Shown here: positions 9,634-18,370 of the stretch, in pieces
Layout: each line of letters starts with the position of its first letter
Position numbering within the stretch: the stretch's first letter is position 1
From: Marinobacter salsuginis
GTDB taxonomy: Bacteria; Pseudomonadota; Gammaproteobacteria; Pseudomonadales; Oleiphilaceae
Assembly: GCF_009617755.1 (NCBI RefSeq)
Contig: NZ_BGZH01000004.1
Coordinates: 124,001 to 188,000, forward strand
DNA: 64,000 nt
Reading direction: 5' to 3'
Position numbers and translations under genes: made by a program
Notes under the pieces: model-generated
The model's database searches: none
What the model was told of the DNA's origin: nothing
Seen by the model: only the letters and a program-made list of their open reading frames with translations

Positions 9634-10043
9634 CTGACACGCACCTCAATTATCCGCACAGCCCGATCGGGTCCACTGCCACACTGTCCCGTGCTGGAAA
9701 TCGAAAAAACCGTGTTGCCACCCGGGCCACTGATGTTCTCCGTGACGGATTCACAACTGAGCGCAGCGCTACAGCCGTTGAGCCCTGTTGCCGAAAAAGA
9801 TAGGGGGGTTGTCAAGGCACTACAGTCGCTGGACTCAAGCACATCCCTCACGGCCACCTGCGCGCCGCTCTCGGCTGCATAGAACGCTCTCTGGGACTGA
9901 ATCTGCAGACTGACAGATTCACCACTGGCCTGCTGCAGTTGAGCCATTCCGATGACCAGAAGAGCCAGAACAGTAATGATGAACAAGGCGACAGGTAAAC
10001 CAGCGCCGCTCTGATTAGCCATATTATGAGGTTCACGGTACAT
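9630..10043 (-). CDS. mshP: MSHA minor pilin-like protein MshP
   Basis: A 137-residue protein with a short basic N-terminus and one hydrophobic helix (GLPVALFIITVLALLVIG), like PilX or GspK-type minor pilins. A possible prepilin cleavage follows Gly in SGAG, but the usual Glu5 of the mature pilin is absent. Paired cysteines in the C-terminal half may form disulfides. The chosen start has AGGAGG 12 bases upstream and overlaps mshO by 11 bases; a second ATG seven codons in (10022) is possible. Named by position and pilin-like features. Confidence 0.75.
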   Translation of the reverse strand: MYREPHNMANQSGAGLPVALFIITVLALLVIGMAQLQQASGESVSLQIQSQRAFYAAESGAQVAVRDVLESSDCSALTTPLSFSATGLNGCSAALSCESVTENISGPGGNTVFSISSTGQCGSGPDRAVRIIEVRVR

Positions 10044-10818
10044 TGCGGATCTGCACCTCCTGGCTCATATCCGTAGTCTCACCGGAATCAAAATCCTCCA
10101 GTACAAATCCGAACGACACCACCGCACCACGCTGAAGGCTGGGCGGTGTCACCTGGAAATCCAGCGAGTTGTTCACCAGTGTCGCGGCCATGACTTCCCG
10201 ATCCGGATAACTCGATGGCAGGCCCGATGCGGGTGTGGCGTTGATTCCGTAGTTCCTGTAACGATACAGGTACCGACCTACCTGACAGACAGCCACCGGC
10301 TCGCCAACAATATAGAACCGGCGCTCCGGCGACTGTGCCGAGAATCGATGTGTGGCCCCCGAATCAAATGTGACGGTTACTGGCGAAGCACCGGTGGGCA
10401 TCGTCGCCGGTGGCGAGATCGGCCCCGGACTTCCCAGGCTGTAGACGTCGGAACCGTAGCCATAGACCACCACCCGTCCCGAAGCGGATGCGCCTCCTGG
10501 AAGAGGGACAGCGCGAAATGAATTCGGGGTTGCGCCCCGAGGAAGGTCGAGATAGTTGGACGCCGCCAGGATTGGCATCCACTCAAGACAGGTTCCACTG
10601 GCATTGGTTCTGATGGATGTGGGAAGCGCCTCGCGAACCTCGCGACTGATCTGTTCACTGATCACCACGCCCGCCAGGGAACGCTGCTGCCGGGAGCTTA
10701 CGTCCAACGCGCCCTGCGTGGACAGACTGACAAAGCGCACCGAGATGGTGGCCACAATCGCCAGCAATACGATCACAATGACCAGTTCAACGAGGGTAAA
10801 GCCGCGACACCGGTGCAT
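10033..10818 (-). CDS. mshO: MSHA minor prepilin MshO
   Basis: The 261-residue protein begins with a six-residue leader ending in Gly, followed by FTLVELVIVIVLLAI, a type IV prepilin signature cleaved and methylated by PilD. Glu5 is present. The rest is a long globular domain resembling PilW or GspJ-type minor pilins, with four or more cysteines. Minor pilins of this kind are thought to prime pilus assembly at the tip. The ATG shares one base with the mshD stop (TGATG), indicating coupled translation. Confidence 0.85.
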   Translation of the reverse strand: MHRCRGFTLVELVIVIVLLAIVATISVRFVSLSTQGALDVSSRQQRSLAGVVISEQISREVREALPTSIRTNASGTCLEWMPILAASNYLDLPRGATPNSFRAVPLPGGASASGRVVVYGYGSDVYSLGSPGPISPPATMPTGASPVTVTFDSGATHRFSAQSPERRFYIVGEPVAVCQVGRYLYRYRNYGINATPASGLPSSYPDREVMAATLVNNSLDFQVTPPSLQRGAVVSFGFVLEDFDSGETTDMSQEVQIRNVP

Positions 10819-11309
10819 CAGAAGTTGGCCCGGTATGCGGTGAATGAAAAGGTCTGATTGCCGGGGGCCGTGATATCGAGATCAACCCGTTTGGCTTCTT
10901 CCGCGGGCAAGCCAACTTCCGTTCCTGCGCAGGTGACAGTGATCGAGATGGAAAAACCGGAATAGCCACTCAGGGCAGAGCCTGTGGCTGTCGATGGCGC
11001 CCCGGTAAGACCGTCGTAGTCGTCAACATCGTCAAAAGTGGCCCGGCCCTCGGAACCTTCCGGACCAATGGAACAGGCCCCCGAAAACTTGGGAAATCCG
11101 CCCTGGGGCGTCTGATCATCGTATTTCTGGGTCAGAATTTCATCCATGTAGAGCTGGGCCAGCTTAACCGCGCGGGTCTGATTCAGCGGATCCGCGCTGC
11201 GCCCAGTGATAAGCGCGAACGCACCAACCACACCGGCAATGGCCACACTGATAATCACGATTGTGATCACCAGCTCCACCAGGGTTGCGCCGGTTTGAGT
11301 AGGCCTCAT
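10818..11309 (-). CDS. mshD: MSHA minor prepilin MshD
   Basis: A 163-residue prepilin of the PilV or GspI type, with a seven-residue leader ending in Gly followed by ATLVELVITIVIIS. The mature residue 1 is Ala rather than Phe, but Glu5 is kept. I chose the ATG at 11309 because GGGAG precedes it at good spacing and it overlaps the mshC stop (ATGA); the frame stays open 15 codons further upstream. The motif LAQLYMDEIL after the helix is typical of this minor pilin family. Confidence 0.85.
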   Translation of the reverse strand: MRPTQTGATLVELVITIVIISVAIAGVVGAFALITGRSADPLNQTRAVKLAQLYMDEILTQKYDDQTPQGGFPKFSGACSIGPEGSEGRATFDDVDDYDGLTGAPSTATGSALSGYSGFSISITVTCAGTEVGLPAEEAKRVDLDITAPGNQTFSFTAYRANF

Positions 11310-11755
11310 GACTGGCAGCTCCCGGCGTATACCGCGCCCAATGAACTGAGACACGTCTGGAAGGTACTGTCGCCCGAAAAAGTGAACTGCAGATTGGTGC
11401 CGGTTGAAGGCGCTCCTTTGCTGTCAAAGGTCAGCGTCAATGGCAGCCCGCCCGGTGCTGAAAGGCTGGTGCCTTCCCGGGCTATTTCGAAGGTACGCGG
11501 ATTGCCGGAACCGGCACCCACGATAAACCGGAAATTATCTCCACCCTGCTCTATAGTGAGGGTGTTGGCGGGATTCCCCGCCAACGCTGCCTGTTGAGCA
11601 AGCAGCGTGGCGGAGGCAAGTTGCTGGGTAGCCAGCAAGGGGGAGAAGGCCGAGCGGCTGGCGAACAGGCCAATGCCCAGAGCGGAGAGGACTCCGATCA
11701 GAACAAGGACCATTACCAACTCCACCAATGTGAATCCGAGAGGTTTCACTACCAT
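11306..11755 (-). CDS. mshC: MSHA minor prepilin MshC
   Basis: A 149-residue prepilin of the GspH or FimT type. The seven-residue leader ends in Gly and is followed by FTLVELVMVLVLIGV with Glu5. The protein ends with a Cys pair (TCLSSL, GSCQS) that could form a C-terminal disulfide loop. It lies 71 bases after mshA and overlaps mshD by four bases, matching the mshA-C-D-O-P-Q order known from Vibrio and Shewanella. Confidence 0.82.
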   Translation of the reverse strand: MVVKPLGFTLVELVMVLVLIGVLSALGIGLFASRSAFSPLLATQQLASATLLAQQAALAGNPANTLTIEQGGDNFRFIVGAGSGNPRTFEIAREGTSLSAPGGLPLTLTFDSKGAPSTGTNLQFTFSGDSTFQTCLSSLGAVYAGSCQS

Positions 11756-11826
11756 CTGGCCTTCAGCCCCGTTTATTAACTGTTCAGAAGATTTAGGCCT
11801 TCAGACTGTGGTGTCCCCTGGACTGA

Positions 11827-12288
11827 TTAAGAACACGTTACATCTGAGATTATAGGCGCAGCGTTAGACGGAGTCGCAGCACCAGCTTCAGTATAAGTAA
11901 ACGTGCAACCACCTTGTGTGAAGGTTGTTACTCCTCCGCTCTCCGTCGGATTAAACTCATTCGATATCTGCGCAGCATCTGCAATATCTGAAGCATCTGC
12001 ATAACCATTAGTTATCGCAATTGCCTCGCCTTCCAAAGTCACAGAAATATTTCCACTTCCGTCATCCACGCCCTGTCCCGCGAGAAAGGCTGATCGCACA
12101 ATTGAAGACGCGGACCTCACTGCTCCCTGAGCGCCCTGCACTGAAGCACTCTCAGCCTCTCCACTCAAATCCGCAAACCGCGGCAAAGCAAACGCCGCCA
12201 GAATCCCCAGAATTACAATCACCATAACCAGTTCGATCAGGGTGAAGCCTTTTTCTTTTCTTGCCGCAATGGCTGTCATCGCTTTCAT
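11827..12288 (-). CDS. mshA: MSHA pilin (probable major pilin MshA)
   Basis: A 153-residue type IV prepilin with a 14-residue leader ending KEKG, then FTLIELVMVIVILGILAAFA with Glu5, and a compact domain ending in a disulfide-type loop from GGCTFTY to the terminal VTCS. The start has GGAG seven bases upstream. Its size, C-terminal cysteines and place between mshB and mshC fit the major subunit of the mannose-sensitive haemagglutinin pilus, which mediates surface attachment. The adjacent mshB-like gene is similar, so which is the major pilin cannot be settled from sequence alone. Confidence 0.82.
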   Translation of the reverse strand: MKAMTAIAARKEKGFTLIELVMVIVILGILAAFALPRFADLSGEAESASVQGAQGAVRSASSIVRSAFLAGQGVDDGSGNISVTLEGEAIAITNGYADASDIADAAQISNEFNPTESGGVTTFTQGGCTFTYTEAGAATPSNAAPIISDVTCS

Positions 12289-12329
12289 GGTATTACTCCG
12301 TTTTTATCGCCAGTTGGCTTCGAGGTTTA

Positions 12330-12839
12330 TCAGTTAATGGTTGTGGTTATTTCGCCAGTATCAGCATCATACGCAATGGTGCTGCCCTGGCTGTCTGCTT
12401 GATAGGTGAATACGCAGTCTCCGCTGCTGATCGATATCGCGTATTCAGGATTGGAGCCGTTCACGGTGGGTGCGTTGGATTGCAGAACACCCAGCCAGAC
12501 TTCCTCGCACTTGGTGGCATCCATCGTAGTACCCGTGTCGTTTGAAGCAACGGAAGTCGGCCAGCCGTCATCACTGACATCGACATTGTCGTTGCCAAAG
12601 CCAACAACATCCGTTTCAGCTGCGGTGAAGCCGTTGGATACCCACTGTGTTTTAGCCAACGCCACACCCGCGGCCAGTGCCCCGGCAGTCGCACGAATAC
12701 TCGATTGATGCGCCTGCTCTGACAGCTGGGCAAATCGTGGCAGAGCGAAGGCGGCAAGAATTGCCAGGATGGCAATGACGACCACCAGCTCAATCAGGGT
12801 GAAACCCTGCTGTTTTTTCGTTCTCGTATCCCGCTTCAT
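12330..12839 (-). CDS. mshB: MSHA pilin MshB (MshA-like)
   Basis: A 169-residue prepilin with a 12-residue leader ending KQQG, then FTLIELVVVIAILAILAAFA. The globular part contains the segment CEEVWLGVLQSNAPTV and a GDCVFTY motif also seen in the neighbouring MshA, so the two are paralogues. AGAGG lies eight bases before the ATG. Located between mshF and mshA as in Vibrio. It could be a minor pilin or a second major subunit. Confidence 0.78.
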   Translation of the reverse strand: MKRDTRTKKQQGFTLIELVVVIAILAILAAFALPRFAQLSEQAHQSSIRATAGALAAGVALAKTQWVSNGFTAAETDVVGFGNDNVDVSDDGWPTSVASNDTGTTMDATKCEEVWLGVLQSNAPTVNGSNPEYAISISSGDCVFTYQADSQGSTIAYDADTGEITTTIN

Positions 12840-12876
12840 AGCGTCGACCTCTTTACGGTTTCATTCGTCCGTCTGG

Positions 12877-13458
12877 TCAGCGTTGCGCATCCTGCGTTTG
12901 CGCTGCGTCTTCTGTCAACGACACCGGGGCCAGTTTCAACCCCGTCAGCCGTTCTTCCTGCTCCCGCGTGCCATTCCCGTTGCGGTCTGCAAATTCCGTT
13001 GTCACTGCCCAGGCCAGAGGCTGCTCCTGGTTGGCTTGCCGACTGTCTATGGTTATCGGCTGCCCCGGTTTATAAATTAACCAGCCTTTAGGCCCGTATT
13101 CTGTTTCTTTTTGTTCGCCAACCCGGAAACACCAGGTTGCCGGCGCCAGTTCCTCGCCCTGGCATCGCCCAGCGTAATTACCCCACTGGTGCTCCACCAG
13201 CTCAAACGGGTTGATGCCCCTGTGCTCAGCAAGACGGCCGTCACGGCTCAGCATTACCTCTGCACCCTTGATCACCAGGGCCGATCTGAGCTGGCCGATC
13301 ACCATGTTGGCGGCCCGTTCTTCGGCATTTCGGCTTTCTCGTTCCAACACGCCGAGCAGGAACCACCAGAGCACTCCCAGTACGGCCAACACCACCGCGA
13401 AGCGGAACCTGCGCGACATCGCCAGTCCGCTGGCCTCTGAAACCCGTGCCGCTGGCAC
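12877..13458 (-). CDS. mshF: MSHA biogenesis protein MshF
   Basis: A 193-residue protein with one N-terminal membrane helix (FAVVLAVLGVLWWFLLGVL), a short coiled region (ERESRNAEERAAN) and a periplasmic domain. It resembles MshF mainly in size, topology and position between mshG and mshB; the family has no known activity. The frame opens with a GTG directly after the mshG stop. An ATG at 13419 is an alternative start that would place the membrane helix closer to the N-terminus. Confidence 0.7.
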   Translation of the reverse strand: MPAARVSEASGLAMSRRFRFAVVLAVLGVLWWFLLGVLERESRNAEERAANMVIGQLRSALVIKGAEVMLSRDGRLAEHRGINPFELVEHQWGNYAGRCQGEELAPATWCFRVGEQKETEYGPKGWLIYKPGQPITIDSRQANQEQPLAWAVTTEFADRNGNGTREQEERLTGLKLAPVSLTEDAAQTQDAQR

Positions 13459-14688
13459 TCAGCCCCGCCCCATGGCGGCGGCCCCCAGGTCCCAGATCGG
13501 GAGGAACACGCCCAGTGCCAGAATCAACACGAGAATGCCCATGGCCACAATCAGTATCGGTTCAATCGACTCCGCCAGTCGCTTGAGTCCGTAGTCCACA
13601 TCCTCATCGTAAAAATCCGCGACATTGTTGAGCATGTCGTCCACGGAACCGGTTTCCTCGCCCACCGCAATCATCTGCAAAATCAACGGGGTGAACATTT
13701 CGCTTTGTCTGGCTGTTCTGAGCAGAGTCTCGCCTCTCTCGATACCGCCTCGCATACCCTTGATGTGGGTCGAGATCCAGGCATTGTCTGTGGTGTCCGC
13801 CACCACGGTTAACGCCGTTGTTACCGGCATGCCGGCGGACAGCATGGTAGCAAAATTCCTCGCGAACCGACTGAGCGTGATCAATTCCAGCAATGGTCCG
13901 ATAATTGGCAACCTGAGTTTGTAACGATCCCAGGTCAGCCGGCCCTGTTCCGTCTGCTTCCATTGCCGCAGCAGGAGGCCGCCTGCAGCGATCGCAAAGA
14001 GCATCACGTACCAGTAGGCCAGAAGGAAATTGGAGGTTCCGACCAATACCTGGGTCAGGAACGGCAGGTCCGCCCCCAGCTTGTCGAACACCGAAGCGAA
14101 TTTCGGGATAACCAGAAAGTTCACGACCATCAGCGCCGATAACAGGGCGATAATGACGAACATCGGATAGCGCATGGCCTGTTTGAGGCGACGCTTGGTG
14201 TCCCGCTCAAGCTCGAGAATTTCTGACAGGCGTCGGAAGGCGTCGTCCAGCATCCCGGTGTTCTCGCCCACATGGATCATGGCAATAAATAACTCCGAGA
14301 AAACCTTCGGATGCGCCTGCATGGCCGTCGCCATGGTTGTGCCGCCTTCGAGCCGGGTGGTCACATCCTCCAGTACTTCCGCCAGCACCGGTGAACGGGT
14401 GGTTTCCGCCAGGCCGCGCATGGTGCGGATCAGGGGGATACCCGCCTTGGTCAGGGCATGCATCTGGCGACAGAAAACAATCAGCTCATCGAGGGTGACC
14501 TTCTTCCGGAATATCGGCAGCCGGTTCAATCGATCAACAACCGAATCCGTATCCTCCACCTCCCGGATGGAGAGCGGGGTTATCCCCCGGCGCATCAGCT
14601 CAGTAGCAGCGGCATCGGCATTGGGAGCGCCCAGCAAACCCTGCTGGACACTGCCACGATTATCCTTGCCCCGGTAGCTGAACTGCAT
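13459..14688 (-). CDS. mshG: MSHA inner-membrane platform protein MshG
   Basis: A 409-residue member of the PilC/GspF family, the polytopic platform on which the assembly ATPase acts. Two T2SSF domains (about residues 70-195 and 275-395) are visible, each followed by hydrophobic membrane segments. Family motifs include FCRQMHALTKAGIPL and the second copy FARNFATMLSAGMP. The ATG shares one base with the mshE stop and has GGAGG seven bases upstream. Confidence 0.93.
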   Translation of the reverse strand: MQFSYRGKDNRGSVQQGLLGAPNADAAATELMRRGITPLSIREVEDTDSVVDRLNRLPIFRKKVTLDELIVFCRQMHALTKAGIPLIRTMRGLAETTRSPVLAEVLEDVTTRLEGGTTMATAMQAHPKVFSELFIAMIHVGENTGMLDDAFRRLSEILELERDTKRRLKQAMRYPMFVIIALLSALMVVNFLVIPKFASVFDKLGADLPFLTQVLVGTSNFLLAYWYVMLFAIAAGGLLLRQWKQTEQGRLTWDRYKLRLPIIGPLLELITLSRFARNFATMLSAGMPVTTALTVVADTTDNAWISTHIKGMRGGIERGETLLRTARQSEMFTPLILQMIAVGEETGSVDDMLNNVADFYDEDVDYGLKRLAESIEPILIVAMGILVLILALGVFLPIWDLGAAAMGRG

Positions 14689-16457
14689 CAGGCACCTCCA
14701 CCAACAGGCTCATCCGGCAAGGGAATCTCGTCATCGGGCGAGAAATCACCCTCGGAGGTCGCCGCCACCCGGGCCACTTCCTCCAGCGTGGTGGTGCCCT
14801 GTAACGCAAAATCCATGGCGCACTGTCCGAGCGGTCGGTACAGGGCGCTCAGGCGAGCCGCTTTGGTGAACTCTGAGACATCCTGGCGCCGCAAAGCGTC
14901 CAGCATGGCCTCGTTCATTTCAAGCATCTCGTAAACGCCAACCCGGCCCTTGTAGCCCGTGTTGCTGCACTGGTAGCAACCTCGGCCATGCACGAACCCG
15001 GCTTCCATATCCAGCGGATCCAGATCAAAGCTGCGCAGCCACACCATTTCCTGTTCCGTCGGTGTGTAGGCCTCGGCACAGTTATCACAGACCCGCCTGA
15101 CCAGACGCTGGGCAACCACGCCGAGCAGCGAGCTGGCCACGAGAAAGGGTTCGGCACCCATATCGATCAGTCGCATGGCGCTGCTGATGGAGTCGTTGGT
15201 GTGCAGGGTGGAAAGCACGAGGTGACCAGTCATCGCCGCCCGCAGACCGATTTCCACGGTCTCGCGATCCCGCATCTCGCCCACCAGGATCACGTCGGGA
15301 TCCTGACGCAGGGCGGCCCGAAGTACATTGGCGAATTCCAGACCGATTTTAGGGTTCACCTGCACCTGGGTAATCCGGGGCAGGCGGTATTCCACCGGAT
15401 CCTCCGCGGTGATTATCTTCACCTCAGGGCGGTTCAGTTCCGTGAGGGCGCCATAAAGCGTGGTGGTTTTACCGCTACCCGTGGGGCCGGTCACCAGAAT
15501 CATCCCGTGGGGTTTCTTGATCATCCGGCGGAATCGTTCCAACAGCTGCGCCGGCATCCCGGTGCCATCCAGGTTCAACATGCCCTGGCTCTGGTCCAGC
15601 AGACGCATCACAACGGATTCACCATACTGAACGGGCATGGTGGATACCCGCACATCGATACTGCGGCCCTTCACCCGGACGTTGAAGCGCCCGTCCTGGG
15701 GCATCCGCTTCTCGGAGATGTTCAGGCCGGCCATCAGCTTCAGGCGCAGGACCAGCGCGGAATTGACACGCTTCTCCTTCATCACCTGCTCCTGAAGCAC
15801 CCCATCCACCCGCTGCCGGATACGAACAACGGTCTCGTCCGGCTCGATGTGGATGTCCGAGCTGCGGGCCTGAACCGCATCCTCGAACAGCGTTTGCAGA
15901 AGCTTGACCACCGGCGCTTCGGCGCTTTCGGATTCGGCCGAGAGGTCCGCGAGGTCGAAGGCATCCTCGCCCAGCTCGTCCTCCAGCTCTTCCGCCAGTG
16001 AGGCAATTTCATCGGTACGCCGGTAGACCAGGTCCAGGGTGCTCAGCAGCTCGCTCTCACGCACCACCGCCTGTTTGATGGGCTGCTTCAGAATTCGAAC
16101 CAACTCATCGTAGGCAAAGATATCCAGAGGATCGGCCATCCCCACCAGCAGCTCGCCACTATGCTCCGCCAGCACGATACTGCGGAACCGTCGGGCCATG
16201 GCCTCCGGTAGCTTTTTCACCAGTTCGTTGTTGAACTGGTAGTGACGCAGCTGCACAAAGGGAACATCCAGCTGGCGGGACAGGATATTGAGCAGACTGT
16301 CCTCGTCCACATAACCAAGGTCTGTGAGCGTTTTACCAAGCTTACGACCGGTGCTTTTCTGCTCGCGCAGGGCCGTCATCAGCTGCTGCTCAGTGATGAC
16401 ATCATTCTGGACCAGCAGGTCGCCTAACCGGACTTTCTTTTTCGGCTCTGTCGTCAT
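14688..16457 (-). CDS. mshE: MSHA pilus extension ATPase MshE
   Basis: A 589-residue GspE/PilB-family ATPase that powers MSHA pilus extension. Residues 10-33 and 39-62 form the tandem 24-residue MshEN motifs (RLGDLLV...LREQ and KLGKTLT...LSRQ, five-residue spacer) that bind cyclic di-GMP in Vibrio MshE. The catalytic half has Walker A GPTGSGKTTTLYG near residue 325, Asp and His boxes (STLHTNDS) and a four-cysteine zinc motif (CDNC...CYQC). I chose the ATG at 16457; an adjacent ATG at 16460 overlaps the mshN stop and is equally possible. In motif I the usual Gly at position 10 is Asp. Confidence 0.93.
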   Translation of the reverse strand: MTTEPKKKVRLGDLLVQNDVITEQQLMTALREQKSTGRKLGKTLTDLGYVDEDSLLNILSRQLDVPFVQLRHYQFNNELVKKLPEAMARRFRSIVLAEHSGELLVGMADPLDIFAYDELVRILKQPIKQAVVRESELLSTLDLVYRRTDEIASLAEELEDELGEDAFDLADLSAESESAEAPVVKLLQTLFEDAVQARSSDIHIEPDETVVRIRQRVDGVLQEQVMKEKRVNSALVLRLKLMAGLNISEKRMPQDGRFNVRVKGRSIDVRVSTMPVQYGESVVMRLLDQSQGMLNLDGTGMPAQLLERFRRMIKKPHGMILVTGPTGSGKTTTLYGALTELNRPEVKIITAEDPVEYRLPRITQVQVNPKIGLEFANVLRAALRQDPDVILVGEMRDRETVEIGLRAAMTGHLVLSTLHTNDSISSAMRLIDMGAEPFLVASSLLGVVAQRLVRRVCDNCAEAYTPTEQEMVWLRSFDLDPLDMEAGFVHGRGCYQCSNTGYKGRVGVYEMLEMNEAMLDALRRQDVSEFTKAARLSALYRPLGQCAMDFALQGTTTLEEVARVAATSEGDFSPDDEIPLPDEPVGGGA

Positions 16458-17533
16458 CATCCCGCCTGCAAAGCTTTCAGTCGTTCGCGAACGTAATTCG
16501 CCAGGGACGGCGAAAGCCCGGGTAACTGTGCGGCCTGGCTGTAGGCCCGGACCGCGCTGTTGGTCTCGCCGCCTGTCTCCAGGGCAATCGCAAGGCCCAC
16601 CCACCACGCCGCGCGGCTGTCGTCCTCGGCAATAAGGGCCGACCAGTGTCGGGCCGCGTCGGTGGTGCGGCCTGCCTGCTGCAGCAAGGTCGCCAGGGTT
16701 ACCCGATACTCAACGGCCTGGCGCACTGCAGGCACGCTACTCTCAAGGGTGGCGAGTGCTTCGGGCAGACTGCCCTTGGCGTGGAGTGCCCGGGCCCTGA
16801 GAAGTCGCAGAGCGGCATCGCCGCTCGTCACCGATTCCGGAAGCCAGGCCAGAGCCCTGTCAGGCATTTCCTGCACCAGCATCTGACGCGCGAAAACTTC
16901 GCGGCTGGCAGTCGCCACCTGAACATTCGCCAGTTCCTGCAACATCTGCTCAGCTTGACGGGGTTCACCACTCCTCAGCAGCGAGGCCAACTCCCGGCTG
17001 ACTCGACGATCGATGGCTTCGGGCGTCTCACGAACCTGTTTTATGGGTGGCGTTGGCGCTTCGGATTCCTGGGCAGTCTCGGCTTCGGCCACCACCGGTG
17101 TAGTGACGGCGGGTTCAGGCTCCGGGGCTTCGACTCTCACCGGTTCAGGTTCAGGCTCCGGTTTCTGTGGCTCAACCGCCTCGGCTACTTCCCTGGCTTC
17201 CGGTTCCGACTGAACCACAACCTGGGGTTCAGGGGCGGGCTGCGAGGCCTCTGCGGTGTTGTCGTTTTCGGCAACGCTCTCGAGTTGCAGTTCTGTTCCG
17301 GCCTCTTGCGCCGGAGGGGCACTCACGTGGACAGGTATGTCTTCATTACCGGTTCGAGTCATCAACCAGAAGGCAGATGCGCCCACTGCGCCTGCGACCA
17401 GGAAAACGATGACGACCCAAGACCCGTAACGCGAACCGCGTCGCGATTGCGACTGTCCCGCATAGGCCGCGGCCACTTCCGGCCGGTTCTGTCGCTGCTC
17501 TGCAGCACGCAGGGCATCGTTCAGCAGGCTCAT
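16457..17533 (-). CDS. mshN: MSHA biogenesis protein MshN (TPR)
   Basis: A 358-residue protein beginning MSLLNDALRAAEQR, an N-terminal motif of MshN and GspB-like proteins. It has one membrane helix (about residues 38-60), a long Pro/Glu/Val-rich periplasmic linker (about 70-165) and C-terminal TPR-like helices (about 190-350, LLQQAGRTTDAARHWSALI). It is thought to act with MshM in assembling the MSHA machine. The ATG at 17533 has GGGAGG upstream at good spacing and overlaps the mshM stop by four bases; a GTG two codons earlier is less likely. Confidence 0.85.
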   Translation of the reverse strand: MSLLNDALRAAEQRQNRPEVAAAYAGQSQSRRGSRYGSWVVIVFLVAGAVGASAFWLMTRTGNEDIPVHVSAPPAQEAGTELQLESVAENDNTAEASQPAPEPQVVVQSEPEAREVAEAVEPQKPEPEPEPVRVEAPEPEPAVTTPVVAEAETAQESEAPTPPIKQVRETPEAIDRRVSRELASLLRSGEPRQAEQMLQELANVQVATASREVFARQMLVQEMPDRALAWLPESVTSGDAALRLLRARALHAKGSLPEALATLESSVPAVRQAVEYRVTLATLLQQAGRTTDAARHWSALIAEDDSRAAWWVGLAIALETGGETNSAVRAYSQAAQLPGLSPSLANYVRERLKALQAG

Positions 17534-18369
17534 AACCACCTCCCGATCAGTCCCGGCAAGCGAACGCTCTCGGTGTCGCGAATGGCCTGCATGGCATGGC
17601 CTCGCTCAATAAGACGGTCACCCCTGCCCCAGGCGGCCAACATGGACTTGTGAGCCAGAATATTAACCAGCCTCGGAATGCCACCGGAGGCCCGGGTAAT
17701 CAGCCGAAGCGCGCCCGGTGCAAAAAGATCGGCGCCGTTGTAGCCGGCCTGGGCCAGGCGATGGCGCAGATACTGGGCAACCGAATGGCGGTCCAGGGGG
17801 GCGAGGCGATAGTGGAACGTTATGCGCTGGTTGAGTTGGCGCAGGCTCTGCTTTTGAAGCAGCACATCCAGCTCTGGCTGGCCAAACAGGACCACCTGCA
17901 GCAGCCGGACGCTCTCGGTTTCCAGATTGGTGAGCAGTCGCAACGCCTCAATGGTCTCTTCCGGCATCGCCTGGGCCTCATCAATCACGAGGACAACCGG
18001 CTTTTGCTCCATGGCATGGGCGATCAATTTTTCGTTGATGGCCTTGAGCACCTGATGCGCGTTGGTGCATCCGGACAGTTCCACGCCCAGCTCTTCAGCC
18101 ACGGCTTCGTAGAGCGTATCCGGGGTCAGGTGCGGGTTCGGAATATAGGCAGTGTGGGCAATCGGCTCAAGTTCGTTCAGCAGGAGCCGGCACAGCAGGG
18201 TTTTGCCCGTGCCCACCTCTCCGGAGATCTTGATAAAGCCCTCCCGCTCTTTCAACGCCACCAGCAACAGTTCCAGCGCATCACCATGGCTGGGCGCCCG
18301 CAGGAAATAGCGGGTGTTGGGCGTCAATGCGAACGGTGCTTCCTGCAGTCCGAAATGGGCTTCGTACAT
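17530..18369 (-). CDS. mshM: MSHA biogenesis ATPase MshM (ExeA-like)
   Basis: A 279-residue AAA ATPase of the ExeA/GspA type, with Walker A GEVGTGKTLLCR, Walker B VVLVIDEAQAM and sensor residues (TNLETE). The family starts MYEAHFGLQEAPFALTPN, which identifies the ATG at 18369; the frame is open for 23 codons further but overlaps mshL. Unlike full-length ExeA it lacks a C-terminal membrane and peptidoglycan-binding part, which MshN may supply in trans. One base separates it from the mshL stop. Confidence 0.88.
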   Translation of the reverse strand: MYEAHFGLQEAPFALTPNTRYFLRAPSHGDALELLLVALKEREGFIKISGEVGTGKTLLCRLLLNELEPIAHTAYIPNPHLTPDTLYEAVAEELGVELSGCTNAHQVLKAINEKLIAHAMEQKPVVLVIDEAQAMPEETIEALRLLTNLETESVRLLQVVLFGQPELDVLLQKQSLRQLNQRITFHYRLAPLDRHSVAQYLRHRLAQAGYNGADLFAPGALRLITRASGGIPRLVNILAHKSMLAAWGRGDRLIERGHAMQAIRDTESVRLPGLIGRWL

Positions 18370-18370
18370 G

